From NCBI GenBank assembly GCA_025449515.1, contig JANWJI010000006.1:1-8759 (forward strand): a DNA stretch of 8,759 nucleotides, given 5' to 3'. The stretch's first letter is position 1. Every line of letters begins with the position of its first letter. The translations under genes and the position numbers were made by a program. Shown here one piece after another: positions 1-6,482 of this stretch. This DNA comes from Nitrososphaeraceae archaeon (GTDB taxonomy: Archaea > Thermoproteota > Nitrososphaeria > Nitrososphaerales > Nitrososphaeraceae). The notes under the pieces are model-generated. The model searched no databases. It was not told where the DNA came from and saw nothing but the letters and a program-made list of their open reading frames with translations.

Positions 1-92
1 CTATGTATATACACACTAAATCTTCTGTCAGTTAACCATAGCCCTCCTACTGAACTCATAAGTAAAATCATCATGCGCCTGGCAGGATAGTA

Positions 93-206
93 CTATTTGG
101 ACTCGCATCTTTTCAGTTGATCTAGCCATTTAATACAGTTATCCGCTACACCTATACCAACTAGGATGAGATATTCTAATATTCCATAACTAATTTTAGT
201 TTTCAT
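93..206 (-). CDS. possible 37-residue micro-protein, function unknown
   Basis: A short ATG ORF starts at 206 and ends with TAG at 95-93. The predicted product begins MKTKISYGILEYLILVGIGV and continues with ADNCIKWLDQLKRCESK. The middle (about residues 9-21) is hydrophobic and the end is polar and lysine-rich, with two cysteines at positions 24 and 34. The amino-acid mix looks like protein rather than random translation, but I recognise no family. The frame continues upstream of the ATG for seven sense codons to a TAG, so the ATG is the only good start. The start codon lies inside a 16-bp perfect palindrome (201-216), which could be a regulator site. It could be a chance ORF or the end of a decayed gene. 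Confidence 0.28.
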   Translation of the reverse strand: MKTKISYGILEYLILVGIGVADNCIKWLDQLKRCESK

Positions 207-216
207 TCGAATGAAA
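201..216. repeat. 16-bp perfect palindrome
   Basis: The sequence TTTCATTCGAATGAAA is identical to its own reverse complement. It covers the ATG (206-204, minus strand) of the possible micro-gene at 93-206. A related half-site, ATTCATTCG, recurs at 264-272. A two-fold symmetric site of this length suits a dimeric DNA-binding protein, but no binding is shown. Confidence 0.5.
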
Positions 217-522
217 TCTTCGTCCCTCTAAATTAGCATAGAATATACCGCCCATGAATTTGTTATTCATTCGCAGAACTTTTTATCGAACTATTTGATC
301 TCTTCACGTGACAATCATAACTGATGGAATTGATCGAATAATGACATGTAGTACTTACAAATATCCTAATGCGTTTGACTAAAATGCGAGGACCCCAAGA
401 TTCACACAATATTGGCAGTAAGGCCGAGTTAATATCTATTGGATATGTGTATCGCTACACATTGAAGATAGCTTCAATAGATTCAAGCCCCCGATGAATT
501 AAACTCACCGTATCACAAATGA
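217..522. other. stretch without a recognised gene
   Basis: I find no ORF with protein-like composition on either strand. The only structure seen is a small hairpin, ATTGAAG at 461-467 pairing with CTTCAAT at 472-478 across a four-base loop. The last part leads into the TATA box of the secreted-protein gene. Confidence 0.5.
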
Positions 523-530
523 TTTAAATA
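523..530 (+). promoter_or_regulatory. TATA box for the small secreted protein
   Basis: TTTAAATA at 523-530 matches the archaeal TATA consensus. Its centre lies about 27 bases before the ATG at 554 but only about 18 before the ATG at 545. Archaeal transcription usually starts about 25-27 bases after the TATA centre, so a leaderless transcript beginning at 554 fits well and argues for the second ATG as the start. Confidence 0.55.
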
Positions 531-553
531 TAATACCATTCATAATGTACTTG

Positions 554-757
554 ATGAAAAAGGCGTTTTCAATTGCTTCAGCCATGGTATTTTTAGCATT
601 GTTGTTAGCGACTGGGATTGGGCTGACCCATCCTGCCAATGCATGTCCAAATAATCCAAGTGGTCCTGCAGGTATGAATGGCAATCCGACTACACCAAGT
701 AGTCCCAGTACTCAAATAGCACAACCGTCACAACCTTTGCAGTCTCAGTCAGTTTAG
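554..757 (+). CDS. small secreted Pro/Ser/Gln-rich protein
   Basis: The product is about 67 residues from the ATG at 554 (70 from the in-frame ATG at 545). It starts MKKAFSIASAMVF, two lysines followed by a hydrophobic stretch of about 16 residues (a Sec-type signal peptide), and then a likely signal-peptidase site at ANA before the only cysteine. The short mature part is low-complexity and rich in Pro, Ser, Thr, Gln and Asn. It should be exported and lie outside the membrane. The cysteine just after ANA recalls a lipobox, but the -3 position is Ala rather than Leu, so lipid anchoring is doubtful. The start at 554 is preferred because of the TATA spacing and the MKK beginning. A T-rich tract follows the stop. 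No family is recognised, and no enzyme or partner can be named. Confidence 0.65.
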   Translation: MKKAFSIASAMVFLALLLATGIGLTHPANACPNNPSGPAGMNGNPTTPSSPSTQIAQPSQPLQSQSV

Positions 758-779
758 GTTAGGCAGCAAATTTCCTCCA

Positions 780-791
780 TTTTATTTTGTT
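780..791 (+). terminator. possible T-rich archaeal terminator
   Basis: A tract of nine T in twelve bases lies 22 bases after the stop of the secreted-protein gene. Archaeal RNA polymerase often terminates at U-rich tracts without a hairpin. Position is the main support. Confidence 0.3.
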
Positions 792-1235
792 CATGAGATA
801 CGAATAACCCACTTTTACGATCAGCTTTCCAATAAGATTTGCAACTTATGATGGTGAGGCGTAGCTGCCCAATCGAATCACATTAGTTAGCTGGAGGCAT
901 TGTTTTGGAATTAATCGACCATTATCTAGAGATTATAGTAACATACCTTTTCATACAATTGGTAAATATCGACTTTGCGAGTCGCTGCAAATTAAAGATA
1001 ATACTCAGGCAGCAGAAATGTACAATTAAGAAGAACAATCTCAGATTAGTATTAAGGTCGAGGTCCTTTATGCAAGGGGTATAACACCTAGTTGAAGATA
1101 GGAATACCTCCTCAATCACTGCACGTACGTGTATTGATATACATGTTCAAAGCCTAGTATGGTCTGGACGACTTTAGACGAATCTCCAACTGTGCACCGT
1201 TCGTATTTTTTATGATTTGAAAGCTTGGGTGACCC
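792..1235. other. intergenic stretch with one weak small ORF
   Basis: No convincing gene was found. The best candidate is a + strand ORF from TTG at 905 to TAA at 1082-1084 (59 codons). GGAGG at 893-897 sits seven bases before the TTG, an unusually good Shine-Dalgarno match here. Its product is basic and I recognise no family. ORFs on the minus strand (922-1119 and 1116-1322) look like chance; the second overlaps the cyclase start. A 10-bp palindrome CACGTACGTG lies at 1122-1131. Confidence 0.4.
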
Positions 1236-1243
1236 TTTATATA
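1236..1243 (+). promoter_or_regulatory. TATA box for the cyclase-receiver gene
   Basis: TTTATATA at 1236-1243 is a strong archaeal TATA match. Its centre is about 33 bases before the ATG at 1273, so transcription should start near 1265-1267 and leave a 5' leader of only some 6-8 bases. This supports 1273 as the true start. Confidence 0.6.
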
Positions 1244-1272
1244 TCACCGACGCGTCTAATTGGTAGTGCCTC

Positions 1273-2496
1273 ATGGATGGTAATGATTCAGATTTTGATA
1301 CATTTGATGATATAGTGACCACGTCTTACAAAAAGGAATCACCCCCAGGAGGGGATCCTTCAGACGAAATTTCCTTTTTCGAATATTCTCAACATTATTG
1401 CATCTGCTATGTAGATATATCAGAATCTACAAAAATTACTGCCGCGATCAAAGATTCTCAAAAGATAAGAGACTATTATTCCACTTTTCTCAATTCGATG
1501 TCGGCTGTAATATCGGAATTCCACGGAAGGATCATCAAGAGTACTGGTGATGGTATCCTTTACTATTTCCCAAGTACTAGCAATGTGGAAAATAATTCTG
1601 CGTTCAGTGACGTCCTCGAGTGCGGCCTTACTATGATAGCAGTAAGATCTGTTATCAGCGCAAAACTAGCAGGAATCGTACCATCAGTGAGTTATAGAGT
1701 TAGTGCAGATTATGGCAGAGTAGAGATTGCCAGATCAGCAGGAAATCCTGAACGAGATGATCTATTCGGTTCTACGGTAAACCTGTGTACGAAGATAAAT
1801 TCAAAAGCATCTCCAAATGAAATGGTTATAGGTGGGGATCTTTGCCAAGTCCTGAAGAATCCATCTTTTTCATCTCTGAATAGCAAATATAAATTCAAAG
1901 GAACAACCGAATATTGTCTTGACGTGAAACATCCGTATCCTGTGTATACCGTACTACGAAAGGAAAGGATAGACTCTGATGGCGTCATTCGCCGATATGA
2001 TAAAATCTTCGATACTATGATTGTTAAGAAGCACCAGGTACAGGCTCCAGTTGGTAGTACAACTGATAGACGCCAACTAAATTCACACGGATATTTAGAC
2101 CAACAGATACAAAGTAAGGACTCAGCCCATAACGTCTTGATAGTCGATGACGAACCTGATGTGCTGTTAACATATAGGTCCTTCTTGGAAGATGCTGGTT
2201 ATAACGTTGAAGCATATTCCGATCCACAGGAATCATTAAAGAAGTTTGCGGAACACTCTTCTTCTTACTATGACTTGGTAATTCTTGATATAAGGATGCC
2301 TGGTGTAAATGGTCTACAATTATACAGTAGAATGAAAGCCATCGATGCCGATATAAAGATCATATTTCTCTCAGCTCTAGATGCAGCAGAAGAATTGTTG
2401 AGCATATTGCCCGGTGTAAAGAATAAGGATACATTTATTAGAAAACCAGTAGACCTAAGGATGTTCCTTAGTGCGGTGAAGACTATGCTGAATTAG
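1273..2496 (+). CDS. class III adenylate cyclase fused to a response-regulator receiver domain
   Basis: The product has 407 residues and no membrane segment, so it should be cytosolic. Residues about 41-230 form a class III nucleotide cyclase domain, which turns ATP (or GTP) into the cyclic nucleotide. The two metal-binding aspartates are D48 (YVDISEST) and D93 (KSTGDG). The adenine-selecting pair of adenylate cyclases is present as K89 and D163 (DLFGSTVN), so ATP is the expected substrate. The transition-state pair is N170 and K174: position 174 is Lys where the family normally has Arg. After a linker, residues about 286-407 form a receiver domain with acidic pair D292/D293, phospho-acceptor D339 (LDIRMPG), S367 and K391 (RKP). 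The usual order is sensor or receiver first and cyclase second; here the receiver is C-terminal. Phosphorylation by an unlinked histidine kinase probably controls cyclase activity; no kinase is in the window. The start is supported by the TATA box at 1236-1243. Product identity is sure; catalytic activity is less so because of K174. Confidence 0.93.
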   Translation: MDGNDSDFDTFDDIVTTSYKKESPPGGDPSDEISFFEYSQHYCICYVDISESTKITAAIKDSQKIRDYYSTFLNSMSAVISEFHGRIIKSTGDGILYYFPSTSNVENNSAFSDVLECGLTMIAVRSVISAKLAGIVPSVSYRVSADYGRVEIARSAGNPERDDLFGSTVNLCTKINSKASPNEMVIGGDLCQVLKNPSFSSLNSKYKFKGTTEYCLDVKHPYPVYTVLRKERIDSDGVIRRYDKIFDTMIVKKHQVQAPVGSTTDRRQLNSHGYLDQQIQSKDSAHNVLIVDDEPDVLLTYRSFLEDAGYNVEAYSDPQESLKKFAEHSSSYYDLVILDIRMPGVNGLQLYSRMKAIDADIKIIFLSALDAAEELLSILPGVKNKDTFIRKPVDLRMFLSAVKTMLN

Positions 2497-3047
2497 GCCT
2501 TGCACATCTTCCTATGGCCTCGATATTTCCCGAGCATGTAGTACTGAGCCATTTCTTTTCGTGTTATCCAGAAATCCGCCGTGAAAATGGCTCGGCAGCT
2601 AGATTGTCTATTGGTGATATTGGTAATTATATATTGCAAGATAAAACACTTCTTCATTTTTCAATGTCAGTAAATTCGATTGTCTATGTGGCTCTAATGT
2701 TTTTTGGTCCTGAACATAAACTCGTCTGAACCAGGATATCAATTTCCCTTCTTTTACTGCAGTACCATATCAATCTTCGATTGGCATTTCCACAAGGTAT
2801 GACCTCGTATCAAATATCATCTACGAATTCCAGATAAATCCTGATCCAAATATATCAATATTATGTAAAATGTATCCTAGTAAAAAATAAAGCCAGGTCT
2901 TGTATGAATTCTTTTCGTCATTAGCTATTCCTCCGAACTACCGTAAGCTAGTCATTAGAGTCAAATATTAAGATCACCTCTGGTAGGACTGGCTAAGTTC
3001 ATAACTGGGATCATTGTATCTTGCGTAGAGGACAGAGAACATAGAAA
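2497..3047. other. 550-base intergenic stretch, no confident gene
   Basis: A 71-codon + strand ORF (2514-2729) and a 53-codon minus-strand ORF over the same bases were seen, but neither has a recognisable motif, promoter or ribosome site, and they overlap each other. The upstream region of the dehydrogenase has an A+T-rich element near 2961-2970 (TCAAATATTA) that might be its TATA box, which would give a leader of about 55 bases. GAGG at 3028-3031 is too far from the ATG at 3048 to be a normal ribosome site. Confidence 0.5.
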
Positions 3048-4112
3048 ATGATTGATGCTAATGGATACGCTGCCAAACAAATCAAACAACCTCTTACCCC
3101 GTATTCATTTAAAAGACGGAATCCACTCGATAATGATGTCTTAATCGACATTCAATACTGCGGTATTTGTCATTCTGATATCCATCAGGTTCGTAACGAG
3201 TGGGGGTCTTCCAATTTTCCGATGGTTCCGGGACATGAGATTGTGGGGAGTGTATCACAAGTTGGTTCCAATGTGGCTCGATTTAAAGTCGGCGACAGGG
3301 TTGCTGTGGGAAACTTTGTAGACTCTTGCGGGGAATGCAAACCCTGTGTTAACGGACTTGAACAATATTGCGTAAAGGGAGCAATCTGGACCTATAATGC
3401 AATCGAAAGGTGTAATGGAGAAAGTGTGCCGACCCAGGGGGGATACTCTGATAAAATAGTTGTGAAAGAAAAATATGTCCTTCATATCCCTGACAACCTT
3501 CCTCTGGCTCCATCCGCGCCACTCCTTTGTGCAGGCATCACACTTTACTCGCCTCTAACCCACTGGGAGGCAGGTCCAGGCAAGAAGGTGGCTATACTGG
3601 GGCTAGGAGGTATAGGTCATATCGGAGTGAAAATAGCACACGCACTTGGGGCCGAAGTCACTGTATTAAGCCATTCACTGAATAAACAAGATGAGGCAAT
3701 ACGAATGAGAGCCGATAGTTTTTATGCAACATCAGATCCAAGTACATTCAAAAAGCTTAGGGGATATTTTGACTTAATAATTAATACGGTCTCAGTACAG
3801 ATTGATTTGAATAAGTATTTGAAACTGTTAAACTTGGACGGCACAATGGTCATAGTTGGACTTCCAGAAAAGGAAATGCAGTTTAATGCTTTTTCTCTTA
3901 CTAATGCACGTCGTAGTATCGCAGGTTCCGTCATAGGCGGCATCAAAGAAACCCAAGAGATGCTTAATTTCTGTAGCGATCGCAATATTACTTGCGACGT
4001 CGAACTTATCCCAATTCAACAGGTGAACGAAGCCTATGAGCGGGTTGTAAGCAGCGATGTTCGATATAGATTTGTCATAGACATCTTGAACTCACTTGCG
4101 TCCAAGACCTGA
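3048..4112 (+). CDS. zinc-dependent NADP(H)-type alcohol dehydrogenase, cinnamyl-alcohol dehydrogenase class
   Basis: The product has 354 residues, the normal length for the medium-chain dehydrogenase family, and should reversibly oxidise primary alcohols to aldehydes in the cytosol. The N-terminal GroES-like domain shows the catalytic zinc ligands C38 (YCGICHSD), H63 and E64 (PGHEIVG) and C161. The structural zinc site is complete with C94, C97, C100 and C108. The Rossmann fold follows, with GLGGIG at 185-190. The S208-x-S210-x-x-K213 pattern after the second strand resembles the 2'-phosphate-binding site of cinnamyl-alcohol dehydrogenases and bacterial YahK, so NADPH is the likely cofactor. 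No residue of the core is missing and the gene appears intact. It stands alone, with long gaps on both sides, so context gives no hint of the physiological alcohol. Removal of toxic aldehydes is a reasonable guess only. Confidence 0.95.
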   Translation: MIDANGYAAKQIKQPLTPYSFKRRNPLDNDVLIDIQYCGICHSDIHQVRNEWGSSNFPMVPGHEIVGSVSQVGSNVARFKVGDRVAVGNFVDSCGECKPCVNGLEQYCVKGAIWTYNAIERCNGESVPTQGGYSDKIVVKEKYVLHIPDNLPLAPSAPLLCAGITLYSPLTHWEAGPGKKVAILGLGGIGHIGVKIAHALGAEVTVLSHSLNKQDEAIRMRADSFYATSDPSTFKKLRGYFDLIINTVSVQIDLNKYLKLLNLDGTMVIVGLPEKEMQFNAFSLTNARRSIAGSVIGGIKETQEMLNFCSDRNITCDVELIPIQQVNEAYERVVSSDVRYRFVIDILNSLASKT

Positions 4113-4470
4113 TACATGAATAGGTCAACAGGAATGAAGTAGATGATGATAGACAAATTGTAGATATTTATATGGAGGAAAGGGCTAATTATGAATTTAC
4201 AAGTTGTATCGATTTACTTCATTATTCGATATTCAATACACTCTTGTATATACCTAAGCATAGAGATCAACCGTACAACGAAGGGGACGTGACTAATGTA
4301 CAGAAAGTTTCCACCTGGGACAACAACAAAAGTGAAACAAACAAATTGATAAGTGACTATCTTAAAATGATATATCTTGTTCTAAACAATTTTAATATGA
4401 TAGTTTATACTCACTATGTCTACCGTTTGAATATCGCTAAAGCATAATTAAGGGATCAAATATAATGTCA
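4113..4470. other. stretch with one doubtful ORF
   Basis: A 91-codon + strand ORF (4172-4447) begins ATGGAGG. Its translation has no recognised motif and an uneven composition. TATTTATA at 4164-4171 abuts the ATG, too close to serve as its own TATA box in the usual geometry. I judge the ORF unproven. The stretch separates the dehydrogenase from the convergent broken Lrp-GAF gene. Confidence 0.4.
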
Positions 4471-4530
4471 TTAGATTGACAAGAATTTTTGTGCATCGAA
4501 AAAGCTTTTGAGTTCTTTTGAGATCTGATC

Positions 4531-4943
4531 TTAGAATATTCCTAAAATTTCAAAGTCAAGAAGGTTTAGTTTCTTTTCACTAAACATAGCAAGTACACCT
4601 ATTGTATCATAATTGTAGATTAGTGGGTATCCCGCAAATGATTTCAAGTTCTCTTTTTTGCCCAATCATGATATTTTATTCTTGGATCGTTTACGACGTC
4701 ATTTGTAATTACAAGCTTTTTGTTCTTAACTATAGGCCCAATCTTGACAGAATTTACTGATACTTTGGAAAATTCTCCGGTAATATTCTTGTATTTCCCA
4801 TTCTTGTATTTCCCGGCACTAAATCTGAGGATCAAAAACTTTCTTTTACCAACAACAAGCCAGATTCTTGCAAATTTTGCATCGAAGTGTTTTACAACAC
4901 TTTCTACGGTCAGTTGAAGTTTATCGTTCAGATTGTTGTATTT
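4531..4943 (-). pseudogene. GAF sensor domain, broken (downstream half of an Lrp-GAF reading frame)
   Basis: Directly after the TAG at 4946-4944, and in the same frame, the minus strand encodes a GAF-type small-molecule or redox sensing domain: a helix (LTVESVVKHFDAKFARIWLV), FLILRFSAGKYKN, VKIGPIVKNKKLVITNDVV and DPRIKYHDWAKK. The frame then fails at a run of six A (4659-4654). With one more A it continues ENLKSFAGYPLIYNYDTIGV and LAMFSEKKLNLLDFEILGIF, as a GAF fold should. A TAA at 4533-4531 stops it, yet the frame beyond still reads DQISKELKSFF until TAA at 4473-4471, so that stop may also be secondary. No ATG, GTG or TTG lies between the TAG and 4835, so this half has no proper start of its own. 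A 15-bp tandem duplication repeats GKYKN. I conclude this is a dead domain once fused to the regulator upstream. Confidence 0.72.
4785..4814. repeat. 15-bp perfect tandem duplication
   Basis: ATTCTTGTATTTCCC occurs twice back to back (4785-4799 and 4800-4814). On the minus strand it lies in the GAF remnant and duplicates five residues (GKYKN), keeping the frame. GAF relatives as I know them carry this segment once, so it looks like a recent slippage duplication. Confidence 0.85.
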
Positions 4944-5502
4944 CTAAACTGAGTTCAAAATTCTGTACACCCGAGATTTCCTCTCAATCATATCGTGTTC
5001 ATCAAATATTGCGTATGGAGATGCCTTCAAAGCCTTTGACTCAAATGACCGATAGTCTAGTATCAAATCTGCGAATCTATGTAAAAAATTGTTAATCGCT
5101 AGCTCGTATTGTTCAGCGGATTCAAAAACAAAATGCGATACCCAATCAAATTCTCCTCCACTTAATTTAGCCGAGTAAATGCAGAATGGGGCCTCCTCCA
5201 CGTATTTAGATAGTCTCTCTATCAGAACGGACGAATTACTTGGATACTCGAATTTAAGGATGATGGTGCGGTTTAGTTTTTCAGATACGAGACTAGGGTT
5301 AAGTATGGCCGAGTATCCTAGAACTATATTGTCACGTTCCATTCGCTGGAGTCTGTAGCTTATTGATCTTTCCGTTATTTCATGTCCAATACTTCGGACT
5401 TCTTTTTGGATTTCGCTCGACGAGACGCGGGCATTCCTTCCAAGACAAAAAAAGGATCAGTTTGTCAATATCATCTAACAAGAGTATACGTACTGGTACC
5501 AT
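4944..5502 (-). pseudogene. Lrp/AsnC-family transcription regulator, frameshifted
   Basis: The intact-looking part runs from 5454 to 4944; its first in-frame ATG is at 5342, which would leave out the helix-turn-helix. Upstream, the same frame encodes the recognition helix region (GRNARVSSSEI, then ITERSISYRLQRM) of a winged-helix Lrp/AsnC domain, then stops at TGA 5459-5457. In another frame the expected beginning is present from ATG 5502: MVPVRILLLDDIDKLILF. The two join if the T7 run (minus strand, 5453-5447) had six T, giving DKLILFCLGRNARVSS and a 185-residue product. A stop codon precedes ATG 5502. Residues about 54-150 fit the AsnC ligand-sensing fold (GYSAILNP, GGEFDWVSHFVFES). The product is about 30 residues longer than usual, and its tail leads in frame into a GAF domain. 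It would bind DNA as a dimer or higher oligomer. The frameshift could be decay, an on/off switch or a sequencing error. Confidence 0.75.
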
Positions 5503-5741
5503 TTAGCATTATTATTATCTTTATTCTACCAATTTGCAAGATCATGGCTTTTTTATCTGCACTGAGAAATTTTCTAAGGGATTACATAGTTTTAGTTGGG
5601 TTCAGTTTCCTTATCAAATCGAGGCACCTAGTATCCAGACCTGACGACGCGAGCATACAATAAGAAGAGAAAGATTTGAGCAGTTATTGAAATTTCCATT
5701 ATTCATTCTTATTATGTACTATATCATGTTCTAATATTGAA

Positions 5742-6014
5742 TTATTGAGTTACAGGAATATTGTATTCGTACTTTATGGCCTGCGTTAAATCTGTCTTAT
5801 CATTATCTAGCGTTGTATTCTCCAAAACCATTTTATAGTTACCTGAATGGGAGATTATCTGGCCGTTAACGATTGTCTGGCTACCAGGATCGGAAATCCA
5901 AGTATTTGTCAAATCGTCAAAGTTTCCTCCAACGGTATGCAATGAAGGTGAAGTAACGCTGCTACCGGCTTGCCGAAAATTAATATTGTCGATACTACAT
6001 GGTATCGTTAAATA
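5742..6014 (-). pseudogene. C-terminal fragment of an unrecognised protein, no start codon
   Basis: An open frame of about 90 codons runs from just after TAA at 6017-6015 to the stop at 5744-5742. The translation looks like real protein: INFRQAGSSVTSPSLHTVGG, then NFDDLTNTWISDPGSQTIV, and it ends KYEYNIPVTQ. It is rich in Asn, Thr, Ser and Gly, like an extracellular or beta-sandwich domain, and it has no hydrophobic segment. The only start-like codon is a TTG at 5942, well inside the coding-like part, so the front of the gene seems lost. I do not recognise the family. It may be the tail of a secreted protein cut off by rearrangement. Confidence 0.4.
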
Positions 6015-6069
6015 TTAGTTTCACGCTCAATAATATGGGTATGTTACTGCAGCAATAAATTACTACTAA

Positions 6070-6321
6070 CTACAATATATTGAAACTAGCAAACAGAGAA
6101 TAAAAAGAGAATGGCTAGCCAAATCCCCAGTGCAACGATACAATGAACGAAGGGAAGATTGGATGAGCCATGAACTAAGCACCTACAGGTTAAGAGGTGA
6201 GACAGTACCATGAGGTCGTAATATTCAAACTGGCTGCGATCCTAAATGTCGATACTCTATAGAAACTGGTGGTATAACAAACGATGAGATCATAGCTTGG
6301 ATAGAGGGATTATATGTATAG
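6070..6321 (+). pseudogene. unrecognised gene interrupted by an in-frame TGA
   Basis: A + strand frame from after TAA 6067-6069 to TAG 6319-6321 reads as one protein except for TGA at 6211-6213. Before it: KREWLAKSPVQRYNERREDW, then MSHELSTYRLRGETVP. After it: GRNIQTGCDPKCRYSIETGG, then ITNDEIIAWIEGLYV. The first half is charged and helical; the second has a CxxxC pair (CDPKC). TGA could come from CGA (Arg) by one C-to-T change. There is no ATG before the internal Met of DWMSH, so the true start is missing or upstream of the TAA. The gene ends on the left arm of a strong inverted repeat. I do not recognise the family; it could belong to the element to the right. Confidence 0.45.
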
Positions 6322-6366
6322 TTTGGCGAGGAGGGCTTGCTTGCTTAGGCCCTCCTCGCCAAACTA
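6319..6366. terminator. 18-bp perfect inverted repeat, possible bidirectional terminator or element end
   Basis: TAGTTTGGCGAGGAGGGC at 6319-6336 is followed, after a 12-base loop, by its exact reverse complement at 6349-6366. The stem is far richer in G+C than its surroundings. Its first three bases are the TAG stop of the + strand frame 6070-6321, and it lies between that frame and the convergent minus-strand cassette ending at 6483. A hairpin terminator serving both sides is possible, although archaea rarely need one. It could equally be a relic of a mobile-element end or a structured RNA. Confidence 0.5.
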
Positions 6367-6482
6367 GCGGAAAGATGAATGATGATCATCTGATAAATAG
6401 TAACATAGATAAAACATTTGATTTCTAGTATCTGCGGTAAATATTACCGCAAACGATAATAAGAAACTTCAAGAGGATTAAT
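6367..6482. other. convergent intergenic gap
   Basis: The gap between the hairpin and the end of the minus-strand cassette holds a second hairpin (6433-6451) and a 17-codon + strand ORF (6375-6428) starting ATGAATGAT that I do not consider a gene. Confidence 0.4.
6433..6451. repeat. 8-bp inverted repeat, three-base loop
   Basis: TGCGGTAA at 6433-6440 pairs with TTACCGCA at 6444-6451 across ATA. It lies about 30 bases beyond the last stop codon of the minus-strand cassette, so it could be read as a hairpin at the transcript end or as a dyad binding site. Confidence 0.45.

Noticed and set aside
1710..2236. Two minus-strand ORFs (1710-1988 and 2024-2236)
   Set aside because: Both lie inside the clear cyclase-receiver gene on the other strand and are shadows.
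2514..2729. 71-codon + strand ORF after the cyclase
   Set aside because: No motif, no promoter, and an equally open minus-strand ORF covers the same bases, so neither stands out.
3255..4019. Three minus-strand ORFs under the dehydrogenase
   Set aside because: Shadows of an intact, fully motif-supported gene.
4172..4447. 91-codon + strand ORF after the dehydrogenase
   Set aside because: The length is suggestive, but composition is odd, the TATA-like element abuts the ATG, and no family resemblance is seen.
4720..5095. Two overlapping + strand ORFs (4720-4917 and 4868-5095)
   Set aside because: They are antisense to the GAF and Lrp remnants, whose minus-strand reading is far better supported.
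5382..5663. 93-codon + strand ORF
   Set aside because: It runs antisense to the well-supported Lrp/AsnC helix-turn-helix region, and its translation has no motif.
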